Assembly (NCBI RefSeq): GCF_026213295.1
Contig: NC_079426.1
Span: 14,770,925 to 14,834,924, forward strand
From: Gadus chalcogrammus
Taxonomy: Eukaryota; Chordata; Actinopteri; Gadiformes; Gadidae
Direction: 5' to 3'
DNA: 64,000 bases
Made by a program: the position numbers and the translations under genes
Part shown: positions 15,180 through 28,768 of the stretch, in pieces
How the letters are laid out: every line of letters begins with the position of its first letter
How positions within the stretch are numbered: position 1 is the stretch's first letter
Notes under the pieces: model-generated
What the model was told of the DNA's origin: nothing
Seen by the model: only the letters and a program-made list of their open reading frames with translations
The model's database searches: none

Positions 15180-18104
15180 CGGTACATTTACAAACATCCT
15201 TGACTGCACACACACAAATACTCACTGTTAACAACATTGTGGCCCAAAAAGTCGTTGGTCACAAAGAAATGAAGGACCTTAAAAACATGTTGAGGAACAT
15301 GCTGATATATCCTTGCATGCTCTCAGTTCCTCTGGCAGAGCAGAGAGGCTCTGTGTTCAACACGCTGTGACATGAGGACCAGTGGGCTGCGTTTGTCAGA
15401 TGCATGTCCTGAGGCTTCAACCCAGACTCACACAAAAATGCAGCAAAGTTGGTCCACAACGGAAAATATAGTGTATAGTTTCACAATAACGGCTCTAAAA
15501 TTGTGAAAAGCCTAACCCATTTTGGCCATTTTTGGCCTATGATTCACGTGCCTCTTATCGTTTAGTTAGTAAGCTTGTGGTGTTTTTTATGCTTATTTGG
15601 GGTTTCGGGGAACTATAAACGGGGTAGACCATAATCAGTTTAAAAAAAATACCCCAAATTACATATTCCTTCCTTTATTAATGTATTTAAGAGCATACTA
15701 CGTTTTCTCACACATTCAATAATTTAGTTGATAATTGAGATGATTCCACATTCCACCTTTAGAAATTCAACAGCTATTAATCTGTTTCTCTATTACTTCA
15801 TATTAATATGCAGCCTGCCATGAGCATTGCACTCAACAGCATAAATAGTCAATACACACTGAGCATGAAGAATAACCTCACACAGGAGGGGGTGATTGTC
15901 TCGGCGGCATTCGGGGGTTGCTTTTCTGTCTGGCGCACCTCAGTCTATTAACTAGCTAGCGGAACCGTGTTTACGCTGAAAAACAAAACAATTTATGGCA
16001 GCTCAGCTGCCACATGTAACATTGTTATGGCAACGATTTGTGGTTGATTTGGTTTACCAAAAAATATGTATTTTGGTTATTTCTTAAACAGAATATACCC
16101 TACCCCGATTTTAGTACCTTAAACCCCCAAAGAAGAAATAACGCTGCGAGCAGTTTTACAGACAAAACATTTATGATTTTAACATTATTACCATCACATT
16201 TCTTACTCAAACTGTTATCAAAACGCATTGTAATGCGAAACAATGTTAATATTGCATCTTCCAGAGATTCTAATGAATGTCAGCCATCTTTGGTTTTCAG
16301 CACTAGCAACGTCCATAGCAACCACCATAGGAACGATTGAAAACGTTGTAGGCCTATAACAAAATTTTCTTGCGAGACCTGAAAGAATTATCGTAATAAC
16401 CAACAAACTATTTATCTTATACAATCACAGAATGCATATTATGACATATGCAATTTAAATTTTTGTTTTTGCAGACAGAAAAATATCTTTTTTTCAAGCA
16501 GCTCTAAGGGTCTGTTCTTAGATTTTGTCTCTTGCTATCATGGTGCTATTAAAAAGGCGCACCAGCAGAAAACCAAATAGTGAAAATGTTCAAGACATGG
16601 CACATATATGTTACATATGTTCCCCTATATGTACGGTATTTCTAAAGAGATCAAAAGTTGTTCGGGACTAATTGACCCCTTCATATGGTTTGAAAAAAAC
16701 ACGTCTTCTATACGCAACGATGAGTGAACGCAATTTTCTCCCTAGAGCATGCTGTTTTTCATATCAAAGGGGGTAGCCCAACAGGAATTAAATTAAAGCA
16801 TGCATGCATTAGCGAGACAGAAGGAGAGAGAGACAGTGTGAGAGAGGAAGACGTGCCCTCTCACATTTTTTTTATGTGACCGTAATATGAACTTTTAGTT
16901 GCTGTACTGAACAGTTGACACTATTTCGTCATTTGATCTCCTTTGTGCGAGTCAGTCATTCTGACTAGATATTTATTTATTCCTTCATAGGTTGTATTCC
17001 TGTTAACCTGTATATGATTGTTAAAATCAAAGGCAGAGGAGCAGTGAGGAAGAGGAGGAGAAGGGAGGAAGGTTCAACGATGCCGCCATAGGGGAGCAGG
17101 TCAAGCTTTAGATCTGTGGCTGCTAGACATAACTTTGCCCTCCACAATCTGCTGTCTCAAACACACATAGGCAAGCGCGCACACAAACACACACACACAT
17201 GTCGACACACACACAAACACACACATCGCAGTTAACACACACGCACACACTAATGTTGTGTCTTACTCGTTATTACTGATGAACAACATACAAATACAAG
17301 AAATACGGAATGTATTGCGATAATTGTGTACATTTAAGTATATTAAACCTCCTGGACTGAAAATGGACACAGAAATAGTTTTCCATTGATGAGGAGGGGG
17401 CTCGCCGGCTTCGATAATCATACCCAAGTTCAGTACCTTTTTTTTATCAGGAATGTGATCTCCCCGTGTTTAAATCAATTAGGCAAGAAACAAGAGTACC
17501 GCCAAGTGACTTGAAATCTGCTGACATTGATTGTATGCACCGTGGGGTATCAGAAGAAACATTGATGAAACGAACATCTTGAGGGGGCTTTCTAAGTTTT
17601 ACCGCCTGCTATGTGCTTTATGTGCATTATGTGCATGAAAAAACACTGCACACGATAACTTGATGGACAGAAGGTTCAAGGTGAGGTAAGCGCTCAATGG
17701 GTAAAAGCAACTAGGGATCACGGCAGCAAAGTGGTTTATGATGCTCGTCAATGGAGGGAAGTGAGCGTGTCTAATTAAGCGCGCTAGGACGGAGGAGGGG
17801 CACGCCGTGGTGATGGAATGGAAGCAGACAAATCAATACGTATCCCCCCTGGGCCAACTCAAAAAAGTAAAGTAGAACACAGCCTGAGAAGGAACACAGT
17901 CGTTTATCATCCACGCACAGGGCCACGCCATTGATTTATAAGCGTTGAAGAGCGGCTCAACCCCCGATCAGATACATTAGAGTGTTTTAATTAAAAGCTC
18001 TAGATTAATTACGGTTAAACTAATCAAAGCCCTTAAACGCCTCCGAGCAGAGTCAAGTGTATCAGAACAGACATTGTTCTTGATCAGTTTTTGTTATTGT
18101 AAAT

Positions 18105-18158
<54 letters not shown>

Positions 18159-21100
18159 ACCCACACAGTAGTCTATCAAAGTGTTGTGTGGATGAGACAC
18201 GTTAATCTTGTTAGCATATGCACACATCTCCCACTTTATTTGGGCTCTAATCTCTAAATACAAGAATACATGCATCCACTTTACACAAATTAAATGATAT
18301 TGATCCAATTGCTTCGATTTCGATTCAATAACACGTGCAGATGACAAAAATACCTAACCATTATTTACAATTATTTCATTATTACCATTTCATTGTGCTT
18401 TAACTAGCAAAAAGGGAATACACCATTGTATAGTATTGTTCCTGAGCTAAACTTGCAGGACAAATGTAAAAGGGCATGTACATTTAGGCATACTCGCTTC
18501 TAGATTACAAGGACTGAGTAAGCTTCATTTTTTTCTTTTTTTCTTATGGAAATAATCTATTGCAAAAAAAATCTGAATCGAAATTGAATCGAGAACAGAT
18601 AAATTGCAGTGCATTAATGAATCGATTTTTTTACCCAGCCCTACGAGGTAGTGAATGATTGGCGCTGCCAACCTTATGAATGCCTGAAGGTCAAACCTGA
18701 TTGGCTGCAGTAATTTGGCTAAGCGCTTGAAAGCTTTTCACTTCGAATTCAATCCAAGAGTTGGAAGGACTGGTGCTTTTCTGTGTGGGCCATGTGCGCT
18801 GTGGAGCCAGCAGGTAACAACCTTCATGAAACGATATGAAAGCGAAAAACCCATGACATCACAGTCCTATCTATCAATGTCTTCAGTGATGGCGGACATG
18901 CATGATTTAAAGAATTGGGTTTGGTTTGCGATCCAGTGATGAGCACACGGCCAGGTTGTGATGACGTTCAAGCTCGATTCGCAATACCGTTTAAAAAGGA
19001 TCACTGTCATCATCCGTCACCTACAATTAGATCTTGCGAGAGTCTTTAAAGGCTGTCAGTGTTCAGAACACATGCTTATGTAGATAAGAGATAATGTGGC
19101 TCTCACACAGTCCAGCTCTCCTGGCAGTCCAGATCTATTTCAGAGTCGGCACTATAAGCTTTTGGATTGGGCTTGGCAAACCGAACCATCTGAAAAGTCA
19201 GTGCTGTCACCTTCTCAATTTATGAGTCTTCTTGTCACTCAGCTATGCAAAAACACACAACCTTTATACACATCTCGACAGATTTGGATTAGAGAAATCT
19301 CTCGGGAGCCACGAGTACATGCTTAAAAAAAACTGAAAACGTCATTTCCCATCATTAGTCAACATTTGACATGGCAAGACATGTATGTCTGCGTGTGTAG
19401 GCCACTGGCTAACAAGGCGGACGGATGAGTAATGCGAACAGCTTACAAATGAGCTTAGTGATTCAAGCCACTAATTTACTCTAATGAAAATGCTTGTTCA
19501 AGGAATTACTCTGAACAACAGGGATTCAAATTTACAAACCATGTAGCCATCACATGAACCGTATAGCTTTTTATGCTATCAATTGATTCTACTCATGTTA
19601 AGTGACCAATTTAGGTAAAGATATCTTAGTGCCTCTGGTTAAGGTCAATCACCTGAGAATAAGTCATAAAGTAGCTCAAATTTAATTTACTCAAAGGAAT
19701 GGTTGGGAATTTGGAGAAACCAGCCAGAGAAAGCTAGATTTTAAAGCATCCAACCAAAGCATCTGACCGAGCGCCCTTGAGGCCTCCCTCAAGAGGCAAT
19801 TCCCCAAACATGCGACTCGCTCACTACCTTAAGGAATCGGTCTGCTTTCGGTCTACTACACCCTCCTCTAAGGAGAGGGTGAAATGGTAAGAAGGAAATC
19901 TTTATTACTATTTATTACTTTATCACGTAGCCTCAGTTTCCCAGATTATACAGGCCAATGTGTGTTGAGTGCTTTTCTACACAGATGCAGGCAGGGCCTC
20001 TGCAATAACTATTTGGTGAAATTTTATGCAGCAAGAATTCCCAAACGTTTCTGAACATTGATCAATAGTAAATTAATTTAACATATTTTGTCTTCCAGGT
20101 AGGCTAATGCAACAGTATGCTACCCTATCCCAGTATGCTATTTTATTGCATTGTTTGCACCTTGTCTGGGTGAGTTGCTAGCATTCAGTGCGTTTATATG
20201 ACACTCTAGAATGGCGAATTGTTGACACTGTGATGGATGTTGAGGTCATTCATGTGTTGGTGGTGTCAGGTGCAATGTTACCTTTGCTCTGTGCACCCAT
20301 GCTGCTGAAAATGATCTGGATTAGAACAAATATTAGATGTGGGTTATTAATAGGAACGGTATAATAACATATTTAAATATATAGCTACATTTTAAAGAAA
20401 AAGAAAAAGAAAAATATATTGTGCGGCTACATGAATTTCTATTTGAAAAAGTATATACTAATAATATCCAGAAATAACATATATGATGAGCATAAATGTT
20501 AATTCTGGCTATTATTAGTATACCTTTTTAAAAAACAACAACAACTACATTCAGTCCACCAAATTGAGTTTTAGTTTTAATCTACTTTAAATGGATTACA
20601 TTTAAACTAAATCTCTTCATAATCCAGGCTTGCTCTTTTTATATTAGTTTACAGGGCAAAGGGTTTGAATGTGACGACTAGAAATAACTCAGAAACATTT
20701 TAGTGTCACCAATAAATCTGGTTGTGTTGTAGCCTATAAATGTTCCTCTTGTGTTATGTTTCAAGTAAATATATGACTGATGATTACCAATATGATAACC
20801 ATACTGCGAAAGCCTCTAGGGCCATGGGCTATCAAGTTTATAGCGTCCTATATTTTCTGTGTTTGCTGACAACCTCTGTGCAGTATTTCTTTACAACAAA
20901 CTAAAGATAAGGCGTCAGGCGTCAAATGTGGTACGAAAGTTTAACCTTTCTGCTTGCCGTCGTTTGCTTGTAACGTTTACCATTAGCGGTATATTTAATA
21001 GCTTCTTGAATGTGCCCGATGTCTAAACGTGTTTGATGATATCCCAAGACCATTCAACATTGTGCGTGTAGTCAAAAGTTCGCTTTGTCAAGAAATGTAG

Positions 21101-21160
21101 CATGAAAACCCTACCTGAATATGAACCACCGAGAACGAACTAATATCAAACTGTCCACGC
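15180..21160. other. long stretch without recognisable gene
   Basis: Mostly AT-rich unique-looking DNA. It holds a CA array at 18106-18153 and a hAT-like terminus ending ACCCAGCCCTA at about 18643, preceded by ATCGAT-rich sequence, probably a decayed relative of the 10.4-kb element. Short open frames show no known motifs. Confidence 0.55.
18106..18153. repeat. (CA)n microsatellite
   Basis: About 24 CA units. Confidence 0.97.
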
Positions 21161-21167
21161 ACAGGAC

Positions 21168-21208
21168 ATGGATCAGAAAATATCTGAACAGGGCGAAGGA
21201 ACACAAAG
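21168..21208 (+). pseudogene. cfap46: cfap46-like exon 1 (start codon)
   Basis: An ATG opens 13 codons (MDQKISEQGEGTQ) plus two bases, then the donor AG|GTATGT. It joins in phase to the next block only 102 bp away. CFAP46 proteins also begin with a short Met-Asp segment of this kind. The start is tentative because the segment is short. Confidence 0.5.
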
Positions 21209-21310
21209 GTATGTAGTGTCGTTTAAAAACCAGTTAATACCTGTTTAAAAGCTGTTTTTGAAGGCATGACCTGACGTATACAGCACTGTTATGTGTGTAG
21301 GTAGGTGAAG

Positions 21311-21431
21311 ACGGTCCGGCTACCGGCTAGCATACCAACTGATCATACACCCGCGCTCCTATGGCGGAGGCACGAGTCGGCCCTGCCGCTCCGCGGAGCT
21401 GCACGTGTTGTGTGCAGAGGAGGCTCTACAG
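21311..21431 (+). pseudogene. cfap46: cfap46-like exon 2
   Basis: After GTGAAG, the frame set by exon 1 reads YRLAYQLI, then about 20 variable residues, then RSAELHVLCAEEALQ and the donor CAG|GTGAGC. The AYxLI and VLCAExAL positions match the first helical repeat of CFAP46. The acceptor has a weak pyrimidine tract. Confidence 0.65.
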
Positions 21432-23404
21432 GTGAGCTGGCGGAATCACGGAGATAACCGTGTAAACCGTATCACCTTGGGTTTTATCACGGCGTTGAAT
21501 CAGCCCAACAAAGTTAACTTTGGTGAACTGAACTTTAGGCTAGAAGAACGTGAACTGTATACCAATGATTAGAGAGAGAGTGATGGCCTCCAATGGATAA
21601 CAACCTACATTGGGTAGGTTGTTATCTCTTGAATGAGTGATGTGATTCAGTGAATGTGTTACTAGTGCTATCATAGCCTACATAGAACGAGTAACACATT
21701 TACTGAATTACACGGAGAACCACAATTAGACTAGATAATTAATCAATTGATCCCACCGACACAGTTATATAGATGAGGTAGTGAAAAGCTGCCAGTGAAG
21801 GGATTTGAGGAATTCTGGTGTTTGAGTGTCTGTGGTCTGGTGTGATATTTTAAGCAGCCTTAGAGAGATTAGCATCCCACTACACATCATGCAAACTGAG
21901 CCTCTTAGTGAATGTGGGATACAGTCAAAGCTTTCCATCATTGTGTTCAAACCAGGCTGTAGCAATAAGCACACACACATTCACTTAAAAGCTCCCACGT
22001 ACACATAGAAAATACAGCCTTCATGCAGAACGTACGTTATGAATCTGTGTGACTCTTTCATAGGATTTAAATTAACAAATGCAAACGTGACAGTTGAGTT
22101 GTACAAGAAAGAGTAAGAGACCTGCTCTTAGTTCCTCTTTGGATTTTACCTTAAACCACCCCTGATTGTAGCTTGTATAGTTGGATTAAAACATCACATT
22201 GTCTTGCATATTGTTTCACACAGAGTGAACTCATAATGAAAGGATAAAACGTAGCTATTTGGGATTCTGGAACACAATGACATTATAAAGGAGATGTGGT
22301 TTCCTTTCTCATATTTTCTCACCATCCATGAATGTATGCTATTTTTAACACTGCGTTATCTCCCTGTATAGAAAAAATGAGGTTGACTGTACAGTATATT
22401 AACTGAGCTTTGTTGTGAAACAGTATAGGGAAATGCCAAACCAAGAATAATTAGCATCCAGACAGCAATACAGTCTTCTATCCTTAAAATCCCATGTTCG
22501 TCACCACCTATCCTATGTGCCTGATGTTTCCTGCTTTGTTTTAGCCATCATTTCCTTGACCCACTTGAGAAGCTGGGGTTTAAGAGGGATACAAACTTGA
22601 GTCATGGATGAATGGATTTTATTCATACACTATTTATGCACTCATTGCTTTCATCCAGCGTGTCTCATCAAAAAACAAACATACAATGGGGTTCATTCAT
22701 GTCTCTTAAAAAGTTATGTAATTCAAATGTAATGCTATTGTATAACACTTTTAAACTCCTTAGTCTTGTGTGAGGCCCAAAGAGTATTAAACAATTTGTT
22801 ATAATACATTTATAAAATGTGGGAGTCTTATTTGTTGAACCGAGATAACCATCTGAAAGCTATTAGTGAGTATGCGCTGTGAGCATATCTGTTCTGGTTG
22901 AATGTGCACCGGCCTCTGAATCAGACTACTTAGACTTTAGGACACTCCTGCCACAATTCAGGCCAACTGGGGCATATTTTGGGTTTGGGAAATCCCAATC
23001 TTGCTTGTCAATCACAGGTGTGTGAATGCAACACTCCTCAATTATTGAGAAAAATATTGACTTTTGCTCTTTTCTGCCCCCTCTTTACGACTCTCAAATC
23101 GTACTAACATCAGCTTTTAGCAATATAAATATGATCACTACGATCATTTGCTGACACTAATTCTTCAACTTTATATTGTTTTGAGACAGAATTGAAAAGA
23201 TATCTCCTTGTTGATTAAAAGCATAGATGAAACAACGCCAAATAAACAATAAAGGTACACAAAGAAAGATGAAAACAGACACACACCATGTCTTTGCTAA
23301 ACATTTTGTAGAATGTGTTTTGCACCATGGCAAACTACGACTACAAAGAATTGAAGGTGGAGAGGTGAAATATAGATTTTGTCACATGTGCTATGGCTTT
23401 TTAG

Positions 23405-23536
23405 TTGGGTAGCTTGGAGATAAGTGTGGCGTGTCTAAAGTCGTACTTTGAAGGGAACCCGGCGACTAATCAGTTCCTTTGTCGAGCCTACCTCTGCAAG
23501 GGCCAGCTGAGGTCTCCAGCAACCAGCGGGAACGCG
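23405..23536 (+). pseudogene. cfap46: cfap46-like exon 3
   Basis: The acceptor GCTTTTTAG is followed by 44 codons including ISVACLKSYFEG and NQFLCRAYLCKGQLRSP, then the donor GCG|GTAAAG. NQFLCRAYLCxxQL is characteristic of CFAP46. The block is in phase with both neighbours. A GT array begins 40 bp downstream. Confidence 0.85.
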
Positions 23537-23572
23537 GTAAAGACAGCAAATTGGTCCCAAGAGCTCATAACA

Positions 23573-23576
<4 letters not shown>

Positions 23577-23650
<74 letters not shown>
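23577..23650. repeat. (GT)n microsatellite in intron
   Basis: About 37 GT units lie 40 bp after the exon 3 donor. Confidence 0.97.
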
Positions 23651-23655
<5 letters not shown>

Positions 23656-23933
23656 GCGTATGTGCACGAGTGCAAACATGAACGTGTGTTTGTGTACTCA
23701 CTCCATCACAACACACACTACACAAAAGAAAATGCTGTAGCGATATATCTATTTCACACTTGTTAGATAGACTCAGCCAGCCTCATAGACAACCACCCTC
23801 GTCCACCATCATTAGCTGTAGGCATAATACACTTGATAAGTCATTAAACAGTAGCCTGGATTGATTTACATGTTGGCCTTGTCAAATGACATCATCTTCC
23901 CCACTGTCTCCTTTAACATTCCTTTACTTTCAG

Positions 23934-23998
23934 GACGACTTTCAAAATGTGCTGCTATATTTTCAGAAGGCCATTTAGATTTCAAAGAACAATCCGAG
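23934..23998 (+). pseudogene. cfap46: cfap46-like exon 4 with in-frame TAG
   Basis: TTACTTTCAG precedes DDFQNVLLYFQKAI, then TAG at 23976-23978, then ISKNNPR with the donor AG|GTATAA. The splice phases to exons 3 and 5 are correct, so the stop is truly in frame. The CFAP46 family has a charged residue or Asn at the stop position, and a single base change from GAG or AAG would produce it. Confidence 0.85.
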
Positions 23999-24974
23999 GT
24001 ATAAAATCAGTCTGAAGTTTGCCCCCGCGATCTCTCCTGCTTTCAGTTTGCTTTTCTTAAAGTGGCGTGGAATCGGAATCATTTATGATTATGTATATCG
24101 TCATTAATATTGTCTGGCAATAGGCACAATAGTACCAATGCAAGCCTGTAACCAGCCAATATGAAAGGGAAATATAAAGGCTGAGGAGGCGCTGTATGGC
24201 ACTCAGTAGGAGTTTATGCTGGGTTGCATCCCAAGAATACTCATTATCTTCTTTAAAAATGTGGTGTATGGCAACGACACTGGTTGAGGCGTAATTCATA
24301 TTGGATCGGCCCACTCACCCCTCGCATTCCCCTGTGTTCCCCCCACACTGAATACGCCCCCTGAGTGTTAGACTGCATAAAGGAGTCTCATTGGGGTGAA
24401 AAGGGTATGGCATGTAGATGATAAACAAAGGATCGGAGGGGTTGTCTCTTTCTCTCCGGCGGCTTACTCTCTTAAGAAGACGCGTCTGGAGACTTGGCTC
24501 TCCCTGTGTCGCTTATGATCTTAAAGCGCTCCATCAAGGAGCACAAATCAATGGTCCCTCCCAGTAAATACCAAAGACTTGGCCCATCCAATAGCGCCAA
24601 GCTCAGACAAGAACACGGTCTCTGGTTAATAAAATCAGCACTGTGCTGTAATACCCCCCCCCCCCCCTCTGATTTCTAAACACTTTTTCTCGTACAGAAA
24701 TGCATCCTATTCCCCTGTGATGCACTAGTAATATGTTCTCATTATATGCACACTCATTAGCAAGTCATAGGTTTCCGTGGATCCATATTTTGGCGTGAAT
24801 TCCCTCCCCACTCAACAGAGGGCCTTAATTGAGATGTAGTACAAGACGGAAGATATACAAACATGCCGTGTGAATTATTCATGTCTCTTCTCGTCCTCTT
24901 TCGGCTCTCGCTGTTGGGGCCCCCTGGTGGCCCCTCATTGTCTTTAATTAATCCTCTGACTGGTATCTGACCAG

Positions 24975-25145
24975 ATACCACTTCCTGGTGTTCAACACTT
25001 CCCTGCGCTTCCTCCAGGCCATGCGTCCGCTGTTGCGGCCGGGTCTGCGGGGCCGCCTGGCGCCCTCGCTGGCGCTGTTGGTCTCGGCGTTGGAAGAGGT
25101 GGCAGAGCCTGACTACAGCTGGAGGGCCGAGCTCATGATGCAAGC
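24975..25145 (+). pseudogene. cfap46: cfap46-like exon 5 with lost splice donor
   Basis: CTGACCAG precedes YHFLVFNTSLRFLQAMRPLL, then SLALLVSALEEV and WRAELMMQA. To join the next exon in phase it should end after CAAGC at 25145. The following bases are ACACACAC, the start of a CA-rich array, with no GT. The donor appears to have been replaced by repeat sequence. Confidence 0.8.
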
Positions 25146-25313
25146 ACACACACACACATGCACACGCGCTTGCACAAGCATAGGCACACACACACACGCA
25201 CACGCGCACACTACACACACAAATGCATGCAAACGTGCGCACACAAACACATGCAGACACACACACACGTGCACATGCACACACCAACGCAGACACAAAC
25301 ACACACACACATC
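25142..25313. repeat. imperfect CA-rich array at exon 5 border
   Basis: About 170 bp of (CA)n mixed with CGCA, TGCA and AAACAC variants begins at the coding end of exon 5. Confidence 0.9.
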
Positions 25314-25578
25314 ATGCTCTATCTCTATCCAGCTGTCATCCCCGTCTTCACCTTAAGCAAAAAGATTTAAGGGGATGACTGCATTTGAAATTGTCCCCCT
25401 CCACACCAACGAAATACAGTGCCTCAAAAACCAACACAGCACCCATCCCAACCCAACCCCGTGGCCTCAATGCTCTTTCACCCTACCATGTCCTCTCCCT
25501 CCAACCACCCATAATGTAATTCTTCCTCAAGCATTGACATTTACATATGACCTCATGCCGCTGGGTCTCTGTCCACAG

Positions 25579-25702
25579 ACATCTGGTGGAGTTCCTTGTG
25601 GATGCCGGGAGGAGGGAGGATGCCTGCAGATATTCCACCGTTACATCAGAATTTGTCGCGTCACACGCCCCTCATCTGTATCCAAAAGTCCTCACCCTCA
25701 TG
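25579..25702 (+). pseudogene. cfap46: cfap46-like exon 6
   Basis: GTCCACAG precedes HLVEFLVDAGRREDACRYST, then TSEFVASHAPHLYPKVLTLM and the donor ATG|GTATCA. The Ser-His-Ala-Pro...Tyr-Pro segment and the Met at the exon end match CFAP46. The block is open and well bounded. Confidence 0.85.
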
Positions 25703-27011
25703 GTATCATAAAGCCTTGAACCATTTGACTGTAGTGAGTGACATTGGCGTCGTGCTAATGCTTTTCTGCTCTCCATTGGCTCTGTACCAGCTGCTGGGGG
25801 ACAGTAGCCCAGATATGACCACACAGTGGGGCAGTTCTTCATAAAATACTCAAGCTTAAAAAGTAAATTATTATTAATGTGCCATTTAATAAAAGGAAAA
25901 CAAAATCTATTTATGTTCATTTCAGATGCATTTCTATTGCTTTAAAATGGATGAAAGATGCTGTAAAATGTTTGAAGGACTCAGCTACGTGAGAACATTT
26001 GTTTTCTTTCTTATACTCCTGAGACGAAGGCCTCTTCCAGCCAGCACTCCAAAACAAGCCGTACTTCAATCAATATCTTGTTTCCCAAAGCAGTCTTCGG
26101 GTGGGGGGGAGAAGAGCTTGTTCAGCTTTGGTTAATGTTTGCTCTTTCAGCAAGCACTTCAACTGTTTTGAGGCTCAAGGGTTTTAAATACAGTTTTGAA
26201 AAGTTAGACAAATAAAGTTGTTTTTCGTTTCATACGCAACGCGGTCATGGCTCTTGATTGGTAGCGATTATATATTTTTTTCAAGTGCATTGTTTTCCAA
26301 TGCCATCAAAATGTATTTTGACCAAGTGCATTTGTATTTTCATGCTGATACTGAAGCTGTTTGATCCTGCTTAGTCCCAGAATCTTCACTCCCCCCTGAG
26401 TCATGGTAAGTCCTCTATTACAGAGACTAGTCCCCAAACACAGCTATACACATTACCATACTGCTCGTGTTTAAGGCTCGTTTCATCTCTCCCTGCTTCT
26501 CTTGATCCTAAAGCTTATATTATTGTATTCCCACTGTACTTTGGGGGACACCATTCTGTGACCCACTGGCTAGACACAGATCACTGGGTCAACGACCTAC
26601 TGGCGCCTGGCCCAGTAACAAGCTGGGGGGTCAGGAAGTCATCCCGGTTGGGTTAGCCGGTCGGGGGCATTAGCTTGCAGTCTCGGCAGATGGTCGGATG
26701 ACCCACAATGCGATCATGTACACGATGTGTCACAGCTAATTATGGCGCAGTAGCTCTGCTATAGGCCGCCGCAGCAAAGGCAGGGTGATTCAGCCCGAGC
26801 CCCCAGCTGTGTTGTCCTTATCTTTATAAATTGTACCAACCCGGGTCCGTCCAATGTTCGCTTTGTGTGTGAGTGCGCACAGAGCAAGGGCGGGCAATAG
26901 GGTTGTTAGGATGGATGGGTGGATGAAGGGAGGAATGGATCTATGGACGGTTCCTGATGGATCTTCTCTAACTCGCTTTAATTTTTTCTCTCCCACACAA
27001 CACACATACAG

Positions 27012-27160
27012 TGTGGTGTCTTCTCAGCGAGGAGGATGTTGTGGAACTCAAAGAAGTTTTCAGTCTGCTGGCTGAACACAGCAGGACCCCATGCCGTGAT
27101 GCCGGGGGAGACTCCAACTAACACAAGCAAGACCTCTGCAGCCATCCCCCCTGCTGAAAG
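27012..27160 (+). pseudogene. cfap46: cfap46-like exon 7, frame broken
   Basis: The first half reads SEEDVVELKEVFSLLAEHS, resembling the CFAP46 segment at this point, but its frame ends at TAA 27119-27121. A second frame reads GPHAVMPGETPTNTSKTSAA to PPAER, directly before the donor AG|GTGGGT. A frame change around 27075-27090 is therefore likely. The acceptor may be ACAG at 27011 or the better CTTCTCAG at 27027. Confidence 0.55.
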
Positions 27161-28520
27161 GTGGGTGCCGCCCCCACCCCCCGCTGCCCAGCAATCCCTG
27201 ATCCATAAAAAGTAAAGGCACCATTCTATGTTGCTTCTCAAACCTCTAAATAAGTGAACCCCCATTGAGATCACAAAGATGTTATACATATTCTGTGCCA
27301 GAGCACATAACCAATAGCATGAAGACCATTCTGGTGGATGTGGGCGGGAGTAATTACCTTGACAGACAATCTGCTTCAGACAATTAGCATAACAAAACAA
27401 GTGACTCCATAAACGTGCGCTGTTCAGAATGGCGAAAACCTATTTTCCGCCCAGAAACTCCGCTAGTGCATGCTCTTGACCTTGCTGAACAGTTGTTATT
27501 TATATAATCTATATCTGCAATAACTGCACTGAGGGATGTGTTTACCCTGCTTATGTTAGGGTTGCTCCTCGTTGCTTCGGGGGGCATCAATACTGTTTTG
27601 CCGCTGGCAAAACAGTATTGTTTTTACACCAACAACTACGCAGTCCTTGAACAAGAAATGGGTATGGCCGGCAAGACGTTCAGACTGATCCATATAGTGA
27701 CACAGGACGTGATGTCACGTGATCAGGAGGGTCTCCAGGCTAATGCCAGCTTCAGAATTATATTACAGATATTAATAATTTCCGATCATTGCCCCTAGGG
27801 CAACGATTTCATCCATAGTAAATACATATGAGTCACACAAAAACACTTTTAAATGAGTCTTTCTGTATGCACTGCAGGCTCTGAGAGACTTGAGGATCCC
27901 ATAGTCTATGGTGCATGAATAATTGCTGTGGGCCTAATTTGTATTCATGTTTACACGTCATGCATTTTAATAACGTTGTTGCCAACAAACCGGAGATACA
28001 GGGGTAGATAAGGTAATAGGGTTGGACTCAGATCAGATGTAGGTGAAAGGTCTTGAATATTGTCTTCTGTGTATGTAATGATTCAAAGTATACATCTGTC
28101 TTTATGTTGTAATTTATATTTGATGTGAATAAATAAAATATGCTCACCTGCACCACGCGTCTCCGCACGCCGATTGGCATGGCCCCGTGCGATAAGGAAT
28201 TACATGCATCTGATCTGAAGAGCTTGTACTCAGTGGGGCACATGCTGGGAAACTGCCGGGCGCATATTCGTTGAAAATGATGCATTAGCTGAATGTTCAT
28301 GAATTAAGCGATTCTTCTATGATATGCCCGCAGTGATGAGCTCCTATAGAATTTCGCAGCTATACTTAAGATAAAAAGCATCCATGGCTTTCCTGAAAAT
28401 CATTCTAAACTATTTTGGTAATACATCATCAGCGCCCGTGTGTATTGCTGATATCGGTATTACCTTGATGCACGTACCATGACCCAGGGCTGAGATCATG
28501 TCTGTGCTTCTCCACGCTAG

Positions 28521-28612
28521 ACGGCCAGCCAACACCCGATTGCTTCCAGTGTGAACTCAACGTTCTGAGGAAGCAAGAGAAGATGAGCGTCTATTCCAAA
28601 GCCGGCATCGAG
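28521..28612 (+). pseudogene. cfap46: cfap46-like exon 8
   Basis: CCACGCTAG precedes DGQPTPDCFQCELNVLRKQE and KMSVYSKAGIE, with the donor GAG|GTGCTT. The ECELxxxxxxxKMxVY pattern matches CFAP46, and the frame is phase 0 into exon 9. Confidence 0.8.
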
Positions 28613-28768
28613 GTGCTTTATCACACACCACCAGCATCTCATCCATGACCCCCATTATGTTACAGTCCCTGTCTCTAACCACACCCCACCCCAATCTACA
28701 TTCAGCTTCCTGTCACGGTTTTTCTGTGGGATAGCTTATCTGGTTCCCCCCGGTCTTTGTCCTGACAG

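Larger units (their letters stand above)
13919..15180 (-). mobile_element. 5'-truncated LINE with (ATATC)n tail
   Basis: On the minus strand, a reverse-transcriptase frame is followed by about 170 bp of 3' sequence. It contains an AATAAA signal in CGAATAAAGTTC and ends in a short (ATATC)n tail, seen on the plus strand as ATGATATGATATGATATG. A pentanucleotide tail in place of poly-A is usual for LINEs of the jockey superclade (L2, CR1, Rex1-like). The 5' end fades near 15180, next to a short tandem repeat, so most of the element is missing. Confidence 0.75.

Noticed and set aside
24988..25356. 122-codon open frame beginning MFNTSLRFLQ
   Set aside because: The first part is a shifted reading that overlaps cfap46-like exon 5 and then enters the CA array. 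It is not a separate gene.
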